Assembly: GCF_030053425.1 (NCBI RefSeq)
Contig: NZ_JASGBI010000001.1
Coordinates: 2,302,001 to 2,366,000, forward strand
Source of the DNA: Lysobacter stagni
Lineage (GTDB): Bacteria; Pseudomonadota; Gammaproteobacteria; Xanthomonadales; Xanthomonadaceae
Direction: 5' to 3'
Length of the DNA stretch: 64,000 nt
How positions within the stretch are numbered: position 1 is the stretch's first letter; each line of letters begins with the position of its first letter. A program made the position numbers and the translations under genes. Below are positions 24,657-33,795 of this stretch, piece after piece. The notes under the pieces were generated by a model. The model saw only the letters and a list, made by a program, of their open reading frames with translations, had not been told where the DNA came from and did no database searches.

Positions 24657-27600
24657 GTGAAACGTTCAACTCTGAACCGCAACATGCGGCGCAGCGCGCT
24701 GACCGTGGCTTTGGGTCTGTGCTTCGCGTCGGGCGTGCACGCCCAGCAGACCGGTGGCTCGGTCTTCGGTCAGGCGACGGCTGGGGAGACCGTCGTGATC
24801 GAGAACTCGGCAACGGGTTTCCGCCGCGAAGTGGCCGTGGGCGCAGATGGCGCCTTCCGCGTGCCGGCGCTGTCGCCGGGCAATTATCGAGTGACCTTGC
24901 AGCGTGCCGACGGCACCACCACCGTCCGCGACGGCGTCGCCGTCAGCCTGGGTACGGGTACGCCGGTGAGCTTCGGTGCGTCCGCATCGAGCGGCTCGGC
25001 CACCACGCTTGAGAGCGTGGTCGTGACCGGTGCGCAAGTGGTCAATCCGATCGACGTGTCCTCGGTCGAGTCCACCACGATCCTGACGGCCGCGCAGATC
25101 GCCAAGATCCCGGTCGCGCGCGATGCCACCTCCGTCGCGCTGCTGGCCCCGGGCACCGTCCGTGGCGACAACGCGTTCGGCAACCTGGCCTCGTTCGGCG
25201 GTTCGTCGGTCGCCGAGAACCAGTACTACCTCAACGGCTTCAACATCACCAACTCGTTCCGCGGCCTGAACTTCGCTCAGGTGCCGTACGAGGCGATCGC
25301 CGAGCAGCAGGTCAAGACCGGTGGCTACGGCGCCGAGTTCGGCCGTTCGCTGGGCGGCGTGGTCAACATGATCTCCAAGCGCGGTACCAACGAGTTCCAC
25401 GCCGGTGGCAACGTGTTCTGGTCGCCGAAGTCGCTGCGTTCGGAAGTGGCCAGCACCTACTACGCCAATCCGCTGGCTGACAACGACATCAACCCGGTCG
25501 GTTCGGTGCGCGAGGACAACTCCGAGGACACCGAAGAGCAGTGGAACAGTTCCATCTGGGCCAGCGGCGCCCTGATCAAGGACACCCTGTTCGCCTATGG
25601 TCTGTTGTCGTACAGCCAGAAGGAACAGAACTACTGGAACACCCAGGGCAACACCTACTTCCCGAACAACAACTTCCACGAGAAGGAAAAGGGCAACCCG
25701 ACCTGGTTGGTGAAGCTGGACTGGAACATCAGCGACAACCACCTGCTGGAGTTCACGTCCTTCTCCGACCAGCGCGATACCACGCGTCAGACCTACCTGA
25801 ACGGCGCCTCGCCGCTCTCGCGTGGTGGTCTGGTGGGCACCTCGTACGAGGAGTCGGGCGGTGACAACTATGTCGCCAAGTACACCGGATACCTCACCGA
25901 CACCTTCACCCTGTCGGCGCTGTACGGCTACGGCGAGTATTCGCGTTCCCGTCACCTGATCACGGCCGGCGGCCAGCGCGTGGAATACGGCGGTGACCTG
26001 AACCAGCCGGCCACGGGCTGCCCGATCATCACCGACATCCGCCCGGGCTATCGCAAGGCGGTCACCGGTACCTACGCGAGCACCTGCAACATCACCGGTG
26101 GCGCGATTCCGCGTTCGGACTCCGGCGACACGCGCGACATGTTCCGCATCGACGCCGAATGGCAGCTTGGCGACCACCGCGTGCGCGGCGGTATCGACGT
26201 GGACGAGTACGAGTCGGTCGCAGGCAACTCGAACGAGGGTGGCCGCTTGTGGCGCTACTCGACGACCGATCGCGATGGCGACCCGAACAGCGGCGACGAG
26301 TTCGACGTCGTCCGCGAGCAGATCGTCAACCAGGGTTCCACGGTCAAGGTCAAGTCGCAGGCGTACTACCTCGAGGACTACTGGAGCATCTCGGATACCT
26401 TCCTGGCCTACATCGGTGCGCGCTGGGATACGTTCGAGAACTACAACGGCGAGGGTCAGAAGTACGTCGAGATCAAGAACCAGTTTGCTCCGCGCTTGGG
26501 TTTCTCGTGGGACGTCCACGGCGACTCGACGTTCAAGGTCTACGGTAACGCCGGTCGTTACGCCCTGCCGCTGACTTCCAGCGTGGCCGTGCGTGGCGCC
26601 AGCGCCTCGCTGTTCACCCGCCAGAACTTCGACTTCAGCGGTGTGGATCCGGTCACGGGCGCGCCGATCAATCCCACGCCGCGTGGCGGGCTGACCTACG
26701 TCAATGGTGAATTCGGCGAGCCGAAGACGCCGGAGACGATTGCCTCGCAGAACCTCGATCCGATGTACCAGGACGAGTTCATCCTTGGCTTCCAGTACCA
26801 GCTGACCGACCACCAGAACGTCGGCGCGCGCGGCATCTACCGCAAGCTGAAGGCGGCCATCGACGACAACTGCGATTACACGCCCATCCTGACGATCGAG
26901 GGCTTCAGCAAGAACGACGATGACGTCTGGGTCGACGCCAATGGTCGCGAAGCAGCCCTGCCGAGCGCCGGCTTCCCGTACTGCCGCATGTTCAACCCGG
27001 GCTCCGACGCGGTGTTCCTGACCGACCTGTACGGCGACGGCAACCTGAAGGCCACCACTGTTCCGGGCGACCTGCTCTCGCCGAAGGCCAAGCGCAACTA
27101 CCAGGCGCTTGAGCTGTTCTGGGACGGCAGCTGGGACAAGTGGTTCTTCCAGGCGTCGTACACGCTGGCCCGCAACAAGGGCAACACCGAAGGCGGCGTG
27201 AAGTCGGACATCGGCCAGGCCGATACCAACGTGACGCAGGACTTCGACTACAAGGAACTGGCGGTCGATTCGTACGGCTACCTGCCCAACGATCGTCGCC
27301 ACAGCCTGAAGGTGTTCGGCAACTACTCGTTCAATGACGAGTGGTCGGTCGGTGCCAACCTGCTCGTGCAGTCGGGTCGTCCGATCAACTGCTTCGGCGT
27401 GCTGCCGGTGGGCGACGTCGCGGACGGTGATCTGCACGGCTATGGTGCCTCGTTCTTCCGTTGCGGCACGACGTCGGCCGGTGGTGGTTATCTGGACACC
27501 AACAACGACCTAGTCCCGGATACGCTGGCTCCGGCCGGTCCGGCGCCGCGCGGTACGGCGGGTCGCCTGCCCTGGACGAACTCGATCGACCTGAACATCG

Positions 27601-27794
27601 CCTACTTCCCCAACTGGGCGAAGGGGCTGCAGTTCAAGGTCGACGTGTTCAACGTCTTCGACAACCAGAAGGTCACCTCCGTGTCCGAAGTGGCCGAAGA
27701 TGCCGTCGCCGGTGCCCCGCTCGATACGTACCTGATCGCGCGTACGTTCCAGGCTCCGCGTGCGGTGCGTTTCATGGTTCAGTACGACTTCTGA
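24657..27794 (+). CDS. TonB-dependent receptor with carboxypeptidase-regulatory-like N-terminus (Oar-type), copy 1
   Basis: This is a 1045-residue outer-membrane transporter. A signal peptide (RSALTVALGLCFASGVHA) is followed by a CarboxypepD_reg/Ig-like domain (about 35-115), a TonB-box-like LESVVVTG, a plug domain (about 125-240, with QVKTGGYGAEFGRSLGGVVN) and a 22-strand-type barrel ending in aromatic Phe. The ligand is unknown. The GTG at 24657 is preferred to a TTG at 24645 because of the ribosome site and signal length. A strong terminator follows, but two TPR-sulfotransferases lie just downstream. It is paralogous to the receptor at 54104. Confidence 0.92.
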   Translation: MKRSTLNRNMRRSALTVALGLCFASGVHAQQTGGSVFGQATAGETVVIENSATGFRREVAVGADGAFRVPALSPGNYRVTLQRADGTTTVRDGVAVSLGTGTPVSFGASASSGSATTLESVVVTGAQVVNPIDVSSVESTTILTAAQIAKIPVARDATSVALLAPGTVRGDNAFGNLASFGGSSVAENQYYLNGFNITNSFRGLNFAQVPYEAIAEQQVKTGGYGAEFGRSLGGVVNMISKRGTNEFHAGGNVFWSPKSLRSEVASTYYANPLADNDINPVGSVREDNSEDTEEQWNSSIWASGALIKDTLFAYGLLSYSQKEQNYWNTQGNTYFPNNNFHEKEKGNPTWLVKLDWNISDNHLLEFTSFSDQRDTTRQTYLNGASPLSRGGLVGTSYEESGGDNYVAKYTGYLTDTFTLSALYGYGEYSRSRHLITAGGQRVEYGGDLNQPATGCPIITDIRPGYRKAVTGTYASTCNITGGAIPRSDSGDTRDMFRIDAEWQLGDHRVRGGIDVDEYESVAGNSNEGGRLWRYSTTDRDGDPNSGDEFDVVREQIVNQGSTVKVKSQAYYLEDYWSISDTFLAYIGARWDTFENYNGEGQKYVEIKNQFAPRLGFSWDVHGDSTFKVYGNAGRYALPLTSSVAVRGASASLFTRQNFDFSGVDPVTGAPINPTPRGGLTYVNGEFGEPKTPETIASQNLDPMYQDEFILGFQYQLTDHQNVGARGIYRKLKAAIDDNCDYTPILTIEGFSKNDDDVWVDANGREAALPSAGFPYCRMFNPGSDAVFLTDLYGDGNLKATTVPGDLLSPKAKRNYQALELFWDGSWDKWFFQASYTLARNKGNTEGGVKSDIGQADTNVTQDFDYKELAVDSYGYLPNDRRHSLKVFGNYSFNDEWSVGANLLVQSGRPINCFGVLPVGDVADGDLHGYGASFFRCGTTSAGGGYLDTNNDLVPDTLAPAGPAPRGTAGRLPWTNSIDLNIAYFPNWAKGLQFKVDVFNVFDNQKVTSVSEVAEDAVAGAPLDTYLIARTFQAPRAVRFMVQYDF

Positions 27795-27820
27795 GTAGTA
27801 CGTTTTCATTTACTCTCTCC

Positions 27821-27847
27821 ACGGCCGCCGCAAGGCGGCCGTTTTTT
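27821..27847 (+). terminator. Rho-independent terminator after TonB receptor 1
   Basis: ACGGCCGCC-GCAA-GGCGGCCGT makes a 9-bp stem with a GCAA tetraloop, followed by six T residues. It ends 20 bp before the sulfotransferase start. Confidence 0.88.
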
Positions 27848-27866
27848 CAAAGCCGGTCGTCGTGAA

Positions 27867-29468
27867 ATGAATCCAGCCATCCCAGGTCCGCCGCCTCACC
27901 CTGGCGCCGCCGCCTCCGCGCAGAGCTGGCAGCGTGCCCAGCAGTTCGAATCGACGGGGCAGTGGCAGCAGGCGCGCGAGCTTTACGAGTCCATGCTCGC
28001 CACTGCGCCGCAGCACGTTCCAGCCCGGTTGCGGATGTCGCGGCTGGAGCAGTTCGCCGATCGCTATCGCGAATCCCGGGATCACATCCTCCAGGCCGCC
28101 GACACCGTCCGCCTGCAGGCCAGCACGCGCAACATCGCCTACGTGACGGCGCGCCTGCTCGAATTCGCCGAGGAAGCGGAAGTCGCCTCGGTCATCCTTT
28201 CCGCCGACACGTCCGATCCGGACGTGATCCGGCAATCGCCCACGCTGGCGCAGCACCTGTGGCTGGCCGGCCGTTACGAGGACGCGCTGCGCTTCCTCGA
28301 CGCGATGGACAAGCACACGCCATCGCACCCGCTGTTGCTGTTCACCCGCGGCAACGTGCTGCGCTACCTCGGCGATGCCGACGGCGCGGCGCGCCTGTAC
28401 GAGGCTGCGCTGGCCCGTGCGCCCCATCTTCCGGACCTGCACTGGGCCATCGCCACGCTTTCGCGGGCGCAGCAGGCCCTGTCGCGCGTTCCCCGCATTC
28501 GTGCGGCGATGGCGCAACATCCGGCCGGCAGCGCGGCGCAGGCGCAGCTGCTGTACGCGTTGTTCCGCGAATACGACGCCGCCGGCGACGTGGATCAGGC
28601 CTGGGCGGCGCTGTCGCAGGGCGCGGCGATCCTGCACCGCGACGGCGCATACGATGCCGGCCGCGTCGCAGCACGACTGGATGCGCTGCGCGCCATGCGC
28701 CCGGGCGCACTGGTCGCGGAGGAAGCCCCGCTGGGCACGCTGCCGGTCTTCGTCGTCGGCATGCCGCGCACCGGCACCACGCTGCTGGATCGCGTGCTCG
28801 GCAATCACGGCTGGGTGCGTTCGCTCGGTGAACGCAACGACCTGTCGGCGGCCATCAGCGAAGCGTCCGGCCATTTCTTCCAGTCGGCGGTGCAGGGCGA
28901 TCATCACGACCTGCTGCAGTCGCTGGACATGCGTCGCGTCGGTCACCTGTACATGCAGCGTCTGCGTCGCGCGGCGCCGCCGGTGCGCTACGTGATCGAC
29001 AAGAACCCGCAGAACCTCTTCAGCATTCCCGTCATCCTGCAGGCGCTGCCGCAGGCGCGCATCCTGTGCCTGCGCCGCGACCCCATGGATGCGTGCTTCT
29101 CCACATTCAAGGAGCTGTTCCAGGGCGACGCCTACGCCTGGAGCCATTCGCTCGAGGACGCCGCCTCGCACTGCCAGCAGGCGCGCTCGTGGATGGCGCA
29201 CTGGCAGGCCGTCGCGCCGGGTGCGGTGCGAGTGGTCGACTACGAATCGCTCGTGGACGATCCCGAAGGCACCGCCGCCTCGCTCAGCGAATTCCTCGGG
29301 CTGCCCGCGCAGGCGGGTCTGCACGACATCACCCGCAACGATGCTCCCGTGGCCACCGCCAGCAGCAGCCAGGTGCGCGAGGGCATCCATGCGCGCAACG
29401 TGGGCGCGTGGAAGCGCTACGAGGCGCATCTGCAGCCGTTGCGCGACCGGCTGGACGCGCGCGGATGA
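27867..29468 (+). CDS. TPR-repeat sulfotransferase, copy 1
   Basis: This is a 533-residue protein with no signal peptide. The N-terminal half is helical tetratricopeptide-type repeats (about 20-260). The C-terminal half is a PAPS-dependent sulfotransferase domain with the 5'-phosphosulfate loop GMPRTGTT at 298-305 and a 3'-phosphate motif in RILCLRRDPMDACFS. The acceptor (carbohydrate, peptide tyrosine or other) is unknown. It differs in architecture from the short RaxST tyrosine sulfotransferase of Xanthomonas. It overlaps the next gene by 4 bp (ATGA). Confidence 0.88.
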   Translation: MNPAIPGPPPHPGAAASAQSWQRAQQFESTGQWQQARELYESMLATAPQHVPARLRMSRLEQFADRYRESRDHILQAADTVRLQASTRNIAYVTARLLEFAEEAEVASVILSADTSDPDVIRQSPTLAQHLWLAGRYEDALRFLDAMDKHTPSHPLLLFTRGNVLRYLGDADGAARLYEAALARAPHLPDLHWAIATLSRAQQALSRVPRIRAAMAQHPAGSAAQAQLLYALFREYDAAGDVDQAWAALSQGAAILHRDGAYDAGRVAARLDALRAMRPGALVAEEAPLGTLPVFVVGMPRTGTTLLDRVLGNHGWVRSLGERNDLSAAISEASGHFFQSAVQGDHHDLLQSLDMRRVGHLYMQRLRRAAPPVRYVIDKNPQNLFSIPVILQALPQARILCLRRDPMDACFSTFKELFQGDAYAWSHSLEDAASHCQQARSWMAHWQAVAPGAVRVVDYESLVDDPEGTAASLSEFLGLPAQAGLHDITRNDAPVATASSSQVREGIHARNVGAWKRYEAHLQPLRDRLDARG

Positions 29469-31027
29469 ATTCCCCCGCGCCGACGACCGTTCGGGGCCTG
29501 CTGGCGCAGGCCGAGACATTGGCGTCGCAACGCGACTGGGAAGGCGCCATCGCGGCCTGCGAGGTCGCGCGTTCGCTTTCGCCCGACAGCACGGAAGTGC
29601 TGTTGCAGCTGTCGTACCTGCATTCGTTGCGCGGCGACTACCGCGATGCGGATGCGTTCGCCGTCGCCGCGGCCGAGACGGGCATCACCGACCCCGAACA
29701 GGTGAAGGAACTGCTGCCGCGACTGCGCACCTTCAATCGCATCGACGCGATGATGGCCTGCATCGAGCGGTTGAAACCGATGTCGCGCATGCCGATCCCG
29801 TTGCTGATCTCGGTCGGCGCGCAACTGAGCTACGCGAACCTGCCCGATCGCGCCATCGCTTTCCTGGATGAAGCGCGCCACGCCGATCCGGAGTATCCGC
29901 CCACGCTGCTGGCGCGTGCGCAGGTGCTGACCTACCTGGGCCGTTTCACCGAGGCCGAGGAAGACGTGACACGCGCATTGCGGCGCGCGCCGGAGATCGC
30001 CCAGGGCTATTGGCTGCAGGCATGGGTGCGCAAGCAGACGCCGGACCGCCACCACGTCGATGCGATCCGCCGCGAGCTGCATCGCCCCGGCCGCAAGGCC
30101 GAGGACATCGCGCTGCTGGCCTTCGCGCTGCACAAGGAACTCGACGACCTCGAACGTCATGAAGAAGCCTGGGACGCGCTGACGCTGGCTTGCCGCGCCA
30201 AGCGTTCACGCGTGGCCTACGACACGGCGGTCACCCAGGACCTGTTCGCTGCGCTGAAGTCGTGGGCGCCTGCCAGCAATGCGATGGCACCGTCGGATGG
30301 AAGCGACGCGATGCCGATCTTCATCGTCGGCATGCACCGGTCGGGGACGACGCTGCTGGAGCAGCTGCTCGACGGCCACCCGCAGGTGCGCGGCCTGGGT
30401 GAGCTGTACGACTTCACCAGCGCGATGCGTCACGCGACCGACCACCATTGCCGCGGCGTAATCGACCGCACGCTCGTGGAGCGCGCCGCGCAGGCCGATC
30501 TGGCCGCGGCCGGACAGCGCTACCTGGACGGCACGCGCTGGCGGCGTGGCGAACACCGCGTGTTCACCGACAAGCTGCCGTCCAACTTCCTCAATGTCGG
30601 CTTCATCGCGCAGGCCTTGCCGCAGGCGAAGATCCTGCACATGGTCCGCGACCCGGTGGAGACGTGTTTCTCCAACCTGCGCGAGCTGTTCTCCGAGGCG
30701 AACGCCTACAGCTACGACCCGATCGAGCTGGCCGAGTACCACCATCAGTACCGCAGCCTCATGGCGCACTGGCACGCACGGTTCCCGGGACGGATCCTGG
30801 ATGTCGACTACGCGCAGCTCACGCGCGAGCCCGACGTGCAGATGCGCCGCGTGGCCGAGTTCTGTGGGCTTCCCTTCGATGCGGCTATGCTGAAGATGCA
30901 GTCGCGCCGCGGCGTGGTGACGGCCAGTGCGGTGCAGGTGCGCGACCGCATCCAGGTGCGTGAACGACCGAAGTGGGCGCCGTATGAGCGCTGGCTGCAG
31001 CCGATGATCCAGCGACTGCGCGACTGA
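29465..31027 (+). CDS. TPR-repeat sulfotransferase, copy 2
   Basis: This is a 520-residue paralogue of the gene before it. TPR-like repeats cover about 5-260. The sulfotransferase domain has the PAPS loop GMHRSGTT at 289-296 and KILHMVRDPVETCFSNLRELF as the 3'-phosphate region. The ATG at 29465 overlaps the preceding stop, so the pair is translationally coupled; a longer upstream open frame is only a shadow of the first gene. The duplication suggests two related acceptors or a heteromeric enzyme. Cys-Asp-Gly biosynthesis genes for PAPS are not in the window. Confidence 0.87.
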   Translation: MNSPAPTTVRGLLAQAETLASQRDWEGAIAACEVARSLSPDSTEVLLQLSYLHSLRGDYRDADAFAVAAAETGITDPEQVKELLPRLRTFNRIDAMMACIERLKPMSRMPIPLLISVGAQLSYANLPDRAIAFLDEARHADPEYPPTLLARAQVLTYLGRFTEAEEDVTRALRRAPEIAQGYWLQAWVRKQTPDRHHVDAIRRELHRPGRKAEDIALLAFALHKELDDLERHEEAWDALTLACRAKRSRVAYDTAVTQDLFAALKSWAPASNAMAPSDGSDAMPIFIVGMHRSGTTLLEQLLDGHPQVRGLGELYDFTSAMRHATDHHCRGVIDRTLVERAAQADLAAAGQRYLDGTRWRRGEHRVFTDKLPSNFLNVGFIAQALPQAKILHMVRDPVETCFSNLRELFSEANAYSYDPIELAEYHHQYRSLMAHWHARFPGRILDVDYAQLTREPDVQMRRVAEFCGLPFDAAMLKMQSRRGVVTASAVQVRDRIQVRERPKWAPYERWLQPMIQRLRD

Positions 31028-31028
31028 C

Positions 31029-31057
31029 CGGGCCGCCCGGGAACCCCGGACGGCCCG
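31029..31057. terminator. Bidirectional terminator between convergent genes
   Basis: CGGGCCG/CGGCCCG (outer arms) and CCGGG/CCCGG (inner arms) with one mismatch and an AAC loop form a long GC-rich hairpin right after the sulfotransferase stop. The opposing VWA gene ends at 31081. No clear T-run on the plus strand. Confidence 0.6.
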
Positions 31058-31080
31058 ATCTGCGGATCATCGCGCGCGTT

Positions 31081-32814
31081 TCATCGCGCCACGCCCACGC
31101 GTGGCGGTTCGTCAGCCTCGAGCTGCCGGCGCGCGACCTCCAGCAACTGCAGGAACTGCGCGCGGTCGCCTTCCGCATCGTCACCCCGTGCCTGCTTCGC
31201 GGTGCGGGCGATGGCGTCCCAGTTCCAGCCGTCCATGCGTGCGCCGCCACGCAACGCGTCGGCGAAGCCCGCGACCGCGCTGGCGAAGCGCAGCGATTCG
31301 CTCGGCGTTGTGGTGGCCTGCGAAGCCAGCACGGGCGTTTCGATCAGCTGGCTGCTCTGGCTTCCAGGACGCTTGTAGCGAAGGCGCAGGTGGGCGACTT
31401 CCCGCGCGGCGTCCGCGGGCGTCGACGGCACGGTGGCATAACGCAGCGGCGCCATGCGTTGCGCGGCGGACGAGGTGGGCGTGATCTCGTACAGGGCGGT
31501 GACTTCATGACCCGCGCCGATGTCGCCGGCATCGACCTTGTCGTTGGCGAAATCCTCGCGGTTGAGGATGCGGTTCTCGTAACCGATCAGCCGATACTCC
31601 GCGACCTGCGCCGGATTGAACTCGATCTGTATCTTCACGTCCCGCGCGATGGTCAGCAGCGTGCCGCCCATCTGCCGCACCAGCACCTTGTGGGCCTCGC
31701 GCAGGTTGTCGATGTAGGCGTGGTTGCCATCGCCCACGTCGGCCAGTCGTTCGGACAGCTCGTCGTTGTAGTTGCCCGTGCCGAAGCCCAGCGTCGTGAG
31801 CGCGATGCCCGACTTGCGCTGGTCGGCGACGAGCGTCTCCAGTGCGTTCTCGTCCACCGTGCCGACATTGAAGTCGCCGTCGGTGGCCAGGATCACGCGG
31901 TTCGCCCCGCCGGGCACGAAGGCCTGTTTCGCCATCGCATAGGCCAGGCGGATGCCGTCTCCGCCGTTCGTGCTGCCGCCGGCCTGGAGCCGATCCAGTG
32001 CCGCGAGGATCTCTCCGCGGTGGTCGCCCGGCGTGGGCGGCAACACCAGTCCCGCGCTGCCTGCATAGACCACGATGGAGACGCGATCCTGCGGGCGCAG
32101 CTGCGACACCAGTTGTCGCAGGGCGCCCTTCACCAGCGGCAATTTGTCCGGCGAATCCATCGATCCTGATGTGTCGAGCAGGAACACCAGGTTCGCCGGC
32201 GGCAACGTCGCCTTGGGCACCTCGTAGCCTTTGATGCCGATCATCAGCACCTGCCGCTGTGCGTTCCACGGGGCCTGTGCGAGTTCGGTGGTCACGCGGA
32301 ACGGAACTTCACGCGTGGTCGGCGCGGCGTGCCCGTACTGGAAGTAGTTGATGAACTCCTCGGCACGCACCGAATCCGCGGGCGGGCGCACGCCGTTCTC
32401 GATCATGCGCCGCACATTGGCGTAACTGCCGGTGTCCACGTCGATGGAGAAGGTGGATACCGGATGTTCCGCGGTGCGCTGCACCGGGTTGTCTTCGCGC
32501 GCGGCGTATTTCTCCGTGTTGGCCGGTGCGGGCGCGGCCATCTGCATCGGCGGCGGCATGAGGTTGCGCTGCGCTTCCATTCGCGAGCGCGCCATCTTCG
32601 CTTGCGGGACGGCGTAGCCCTCGGGCGGAGGAGGCGGTGGTGCGGAAGCGGGTGCGACCGCCAGCATGTCTGCCGCCGCGTCGGCGGTTTCTGCGACGGA
32701 CGGTTCTTCGGGTGCCTGCGAACGTGTGCTGCGACAGCCGGCCAGGGCCAGCAGCACGGCGGTGAACAACAGGGCGGGGGCAAAGCGCGTGCCAACGGAT
32801 CGGGTGCGGTTCAT
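31081..32814 (-). CDS. YfbK-like von Willebrand factor A domain lipoprotein
   Basis: This is a 577-residue predicted lipoprotein (lipobox LAGC, Cys27). A low-complexity Ala/Pro segment (35-105) is followed by a von-Willebrand N-terminal domain (about 115-200), the VWA domain with the metal site DTSGSMD at 214-220 and ATDGDFNVG, and a C-terminal DUF3520-like region. Family members occur widely in Proteobacteria and their function is not established. A role in envelope protein-protein contact is likely from the fold. It has no operon partner here; the divergent neighbour at 33056 lies 241 bp away. Confidence 0.85.
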   Translation of the reverse strand: MNRTRSVGTRFAPALLFTAVLLALAGCRSTRSQAPEEPSVAETADAAADMLAVAPASAPPPPPPEGYAVPQAKMARSRMEAQRNLMPPPMQMAAPAPANTEKYAAREDNPVQRTAEHPVSTFSIDVDTGSYANVRRMIENGVRPPADSVRAEEFINYFQYGHAAPTTREVPFRVTTELAQAPWNAQRQVLMIGIKGYEVPKATLPPANLVFLLDTSGSMDSPDKLPLVKGALRQLVSQLRPQDRVSIVVYAGSAGLVLPPTPGDHRGEILAALDRLQAGGSTNGGDGIRLAYAMAKQAFVPGGANRVILATDGDFNVGTVDENALETLVADQRKSGIALTTLGFGTGNYNDELSERLADVGDGNHAYIDNLREAHKVLVRQMGGTLLTIARDVKIQIEFNPAQVAEYRLIGYENRILNREDFANDKVDAGDIGAGHEVTALYEITPTSSAAQRMAPLRYATVPSTPADAAREVAHLRLRYKRPGSQSSQLIETPVLASQATTTPSESLRFASAVAGFADALRGGARMDGWNWDAIARTAKQARGDDAEGDRAQFLQLLEVARRQLEADEPPRVGVAR

Positions 32815-32921
32815 CGGGCGAGCTCCAGGTGGGTCGCAGGGAATGAACGCGCAGGTCGGGTGAATGGGGTTATGCGGCGGTCAACCCGTGTCGGAGGTCA
32901 TGCAAACGACGCGACCGCGCA

Positions 32922-32941
32922 ATACATCCCAGGCGATGTAT
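32922..32941. promoter_or_regulatory. 20-bp inverted repeat in the VWA/secreted-protein divergent region
   Basis: ATACATCCCAGGCGATGTAT has 7-bp perfect arms and a 6-bp spacer. It lies between two divergent genes, 115 bp before the start of the secreted protein and 107 bp before the VWA start, so it could be an operator for either. The binding protein is unknown. Confidence 0.4.
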
Positions 32942-33055
32942 CCCGAAAGTCGTGGTGACCTTTCGAACTGGTGTACCGCATGGGATGCGCGCCACGATGC
33001 CTGCACCGTTGCGTGTTGGCAGTCCATTCCGTTCCCCCCGGTGGAGGTAACTGTC

Positions 33056-33727
33056 ATGAAGGTCCTGGAGTCCGTACAGTCTGTTTCCCGTTTGCGTGTC
33101 CTCATCGCCACGATGCTGGTGGCCGCGTCGTCCGCCGCGATCGCGGAACCGCACCTGATCTACCTGCCGTCGGCCGAAGCGGGCGTCGACCATGACGCCA
33201 TCGTGCAGGCGCTGGATAAACAGGGATTCGAAGTCACCACCCTCGCCAACGCCGGCGAGAACCGACTGGCCTACGCCAAGCGCATCGCCAAGGAAGTCCG
33301 CGCCTTGATGGCGCAGGGCGTTCCCGCCGACGACATCAGCGTGGTGGGCGCAGGCACAAGTTCTGCCGTCGCCGCGTTGACCTCCGCGCGCGTGGGCGAC
33401 CGGCACGTGAACTATGTGCTGCTCGGGCAGTGCGATCCCATCCTCAAGGCCGAGTACAACTTCCGCATGAGTGGTCGCGTGTTGGGCATCCATGACGATG
33501 GCGACAGCGCGTCGTTGTCGTGCCGTTCGCTGTGGATCGGCTCGCCCAAGGTCAGTGACCGCCAGGAGATCGTGCTGGACACCGGTTTCGGCGCAACGCT
33601 GTTCCACGAGCCTCGTGCGCAGTGGGTGCAGCCGCTGGTCGAATGGAGCAACGGCGGCCGCGTGAACGTGGGTGAAGGTGCGCGGGTGACGCAGGTCGAC
33701 GAGCCGGCGCCGAAGAACACGCGTTGA
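33056..33727 (+). CDS. Secreted protein of unknown function
   Basis: This is a 223-residue protein with a clear Sec signal (LRVLIATMLVAASSAAIA, cut before EPHLIYLPS). The mature part looks like an alternating alpha/beta fold. It has a first strand HLIYLPSAEAG, then FEVTTLANAGENRLAYAKRIAKEV, and DDISVVGAGTSSAVAALTSARV in the place where alpha/beta hydrolases carry their nucleophile elbow. The exact GxSxG motif is absent, so I do not call it a hydrolase. Two cysteines in the mature part could form a disulfide. The start is set by a GGTGGAGG ribosome site. No homologue is recognised. Confidence 0.75.
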   Translation: MKVLESVQSVSRLRVLIATMLVAASSAAIAEPHLIYLPSAEAGVDHDAIVQALDKQGFEVTTLANAGENRLAYAKRIAKEVRALMAQGVPADDISVVGAGTSSAVAALTSARVGDRHVNYVLLGQCDPILKAEYNFRMSGRVLGIHDDGDSASLSCRSLWIGSPKVSDRQEIVLDTGFGATLFHEPRAQWVQPLVEWSNGGRVNVGEGARVTQVDEPAPKNTR

Positions 33728-33750
33728 TGGCGAACTGACAGGTTTCGGGC

Positions 33751-33787
33751 CGCACCGGGCGCGTCGCAGGGAGGCGCGTCCGGTGCG
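33751..33787. terminator. Hairpin between convergent genes
   Basis: CGCACCGG and CCGGTGCG pair around a GC-rich inner region, between the secreted-protein stop (33727) and the aldehyde dehydrogenase stop (33796). It is a probable terminator for one or both genes; no T-run is evident. Confidence 0.5.
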
Positions 33788-33795
33788 TGCCGTGT

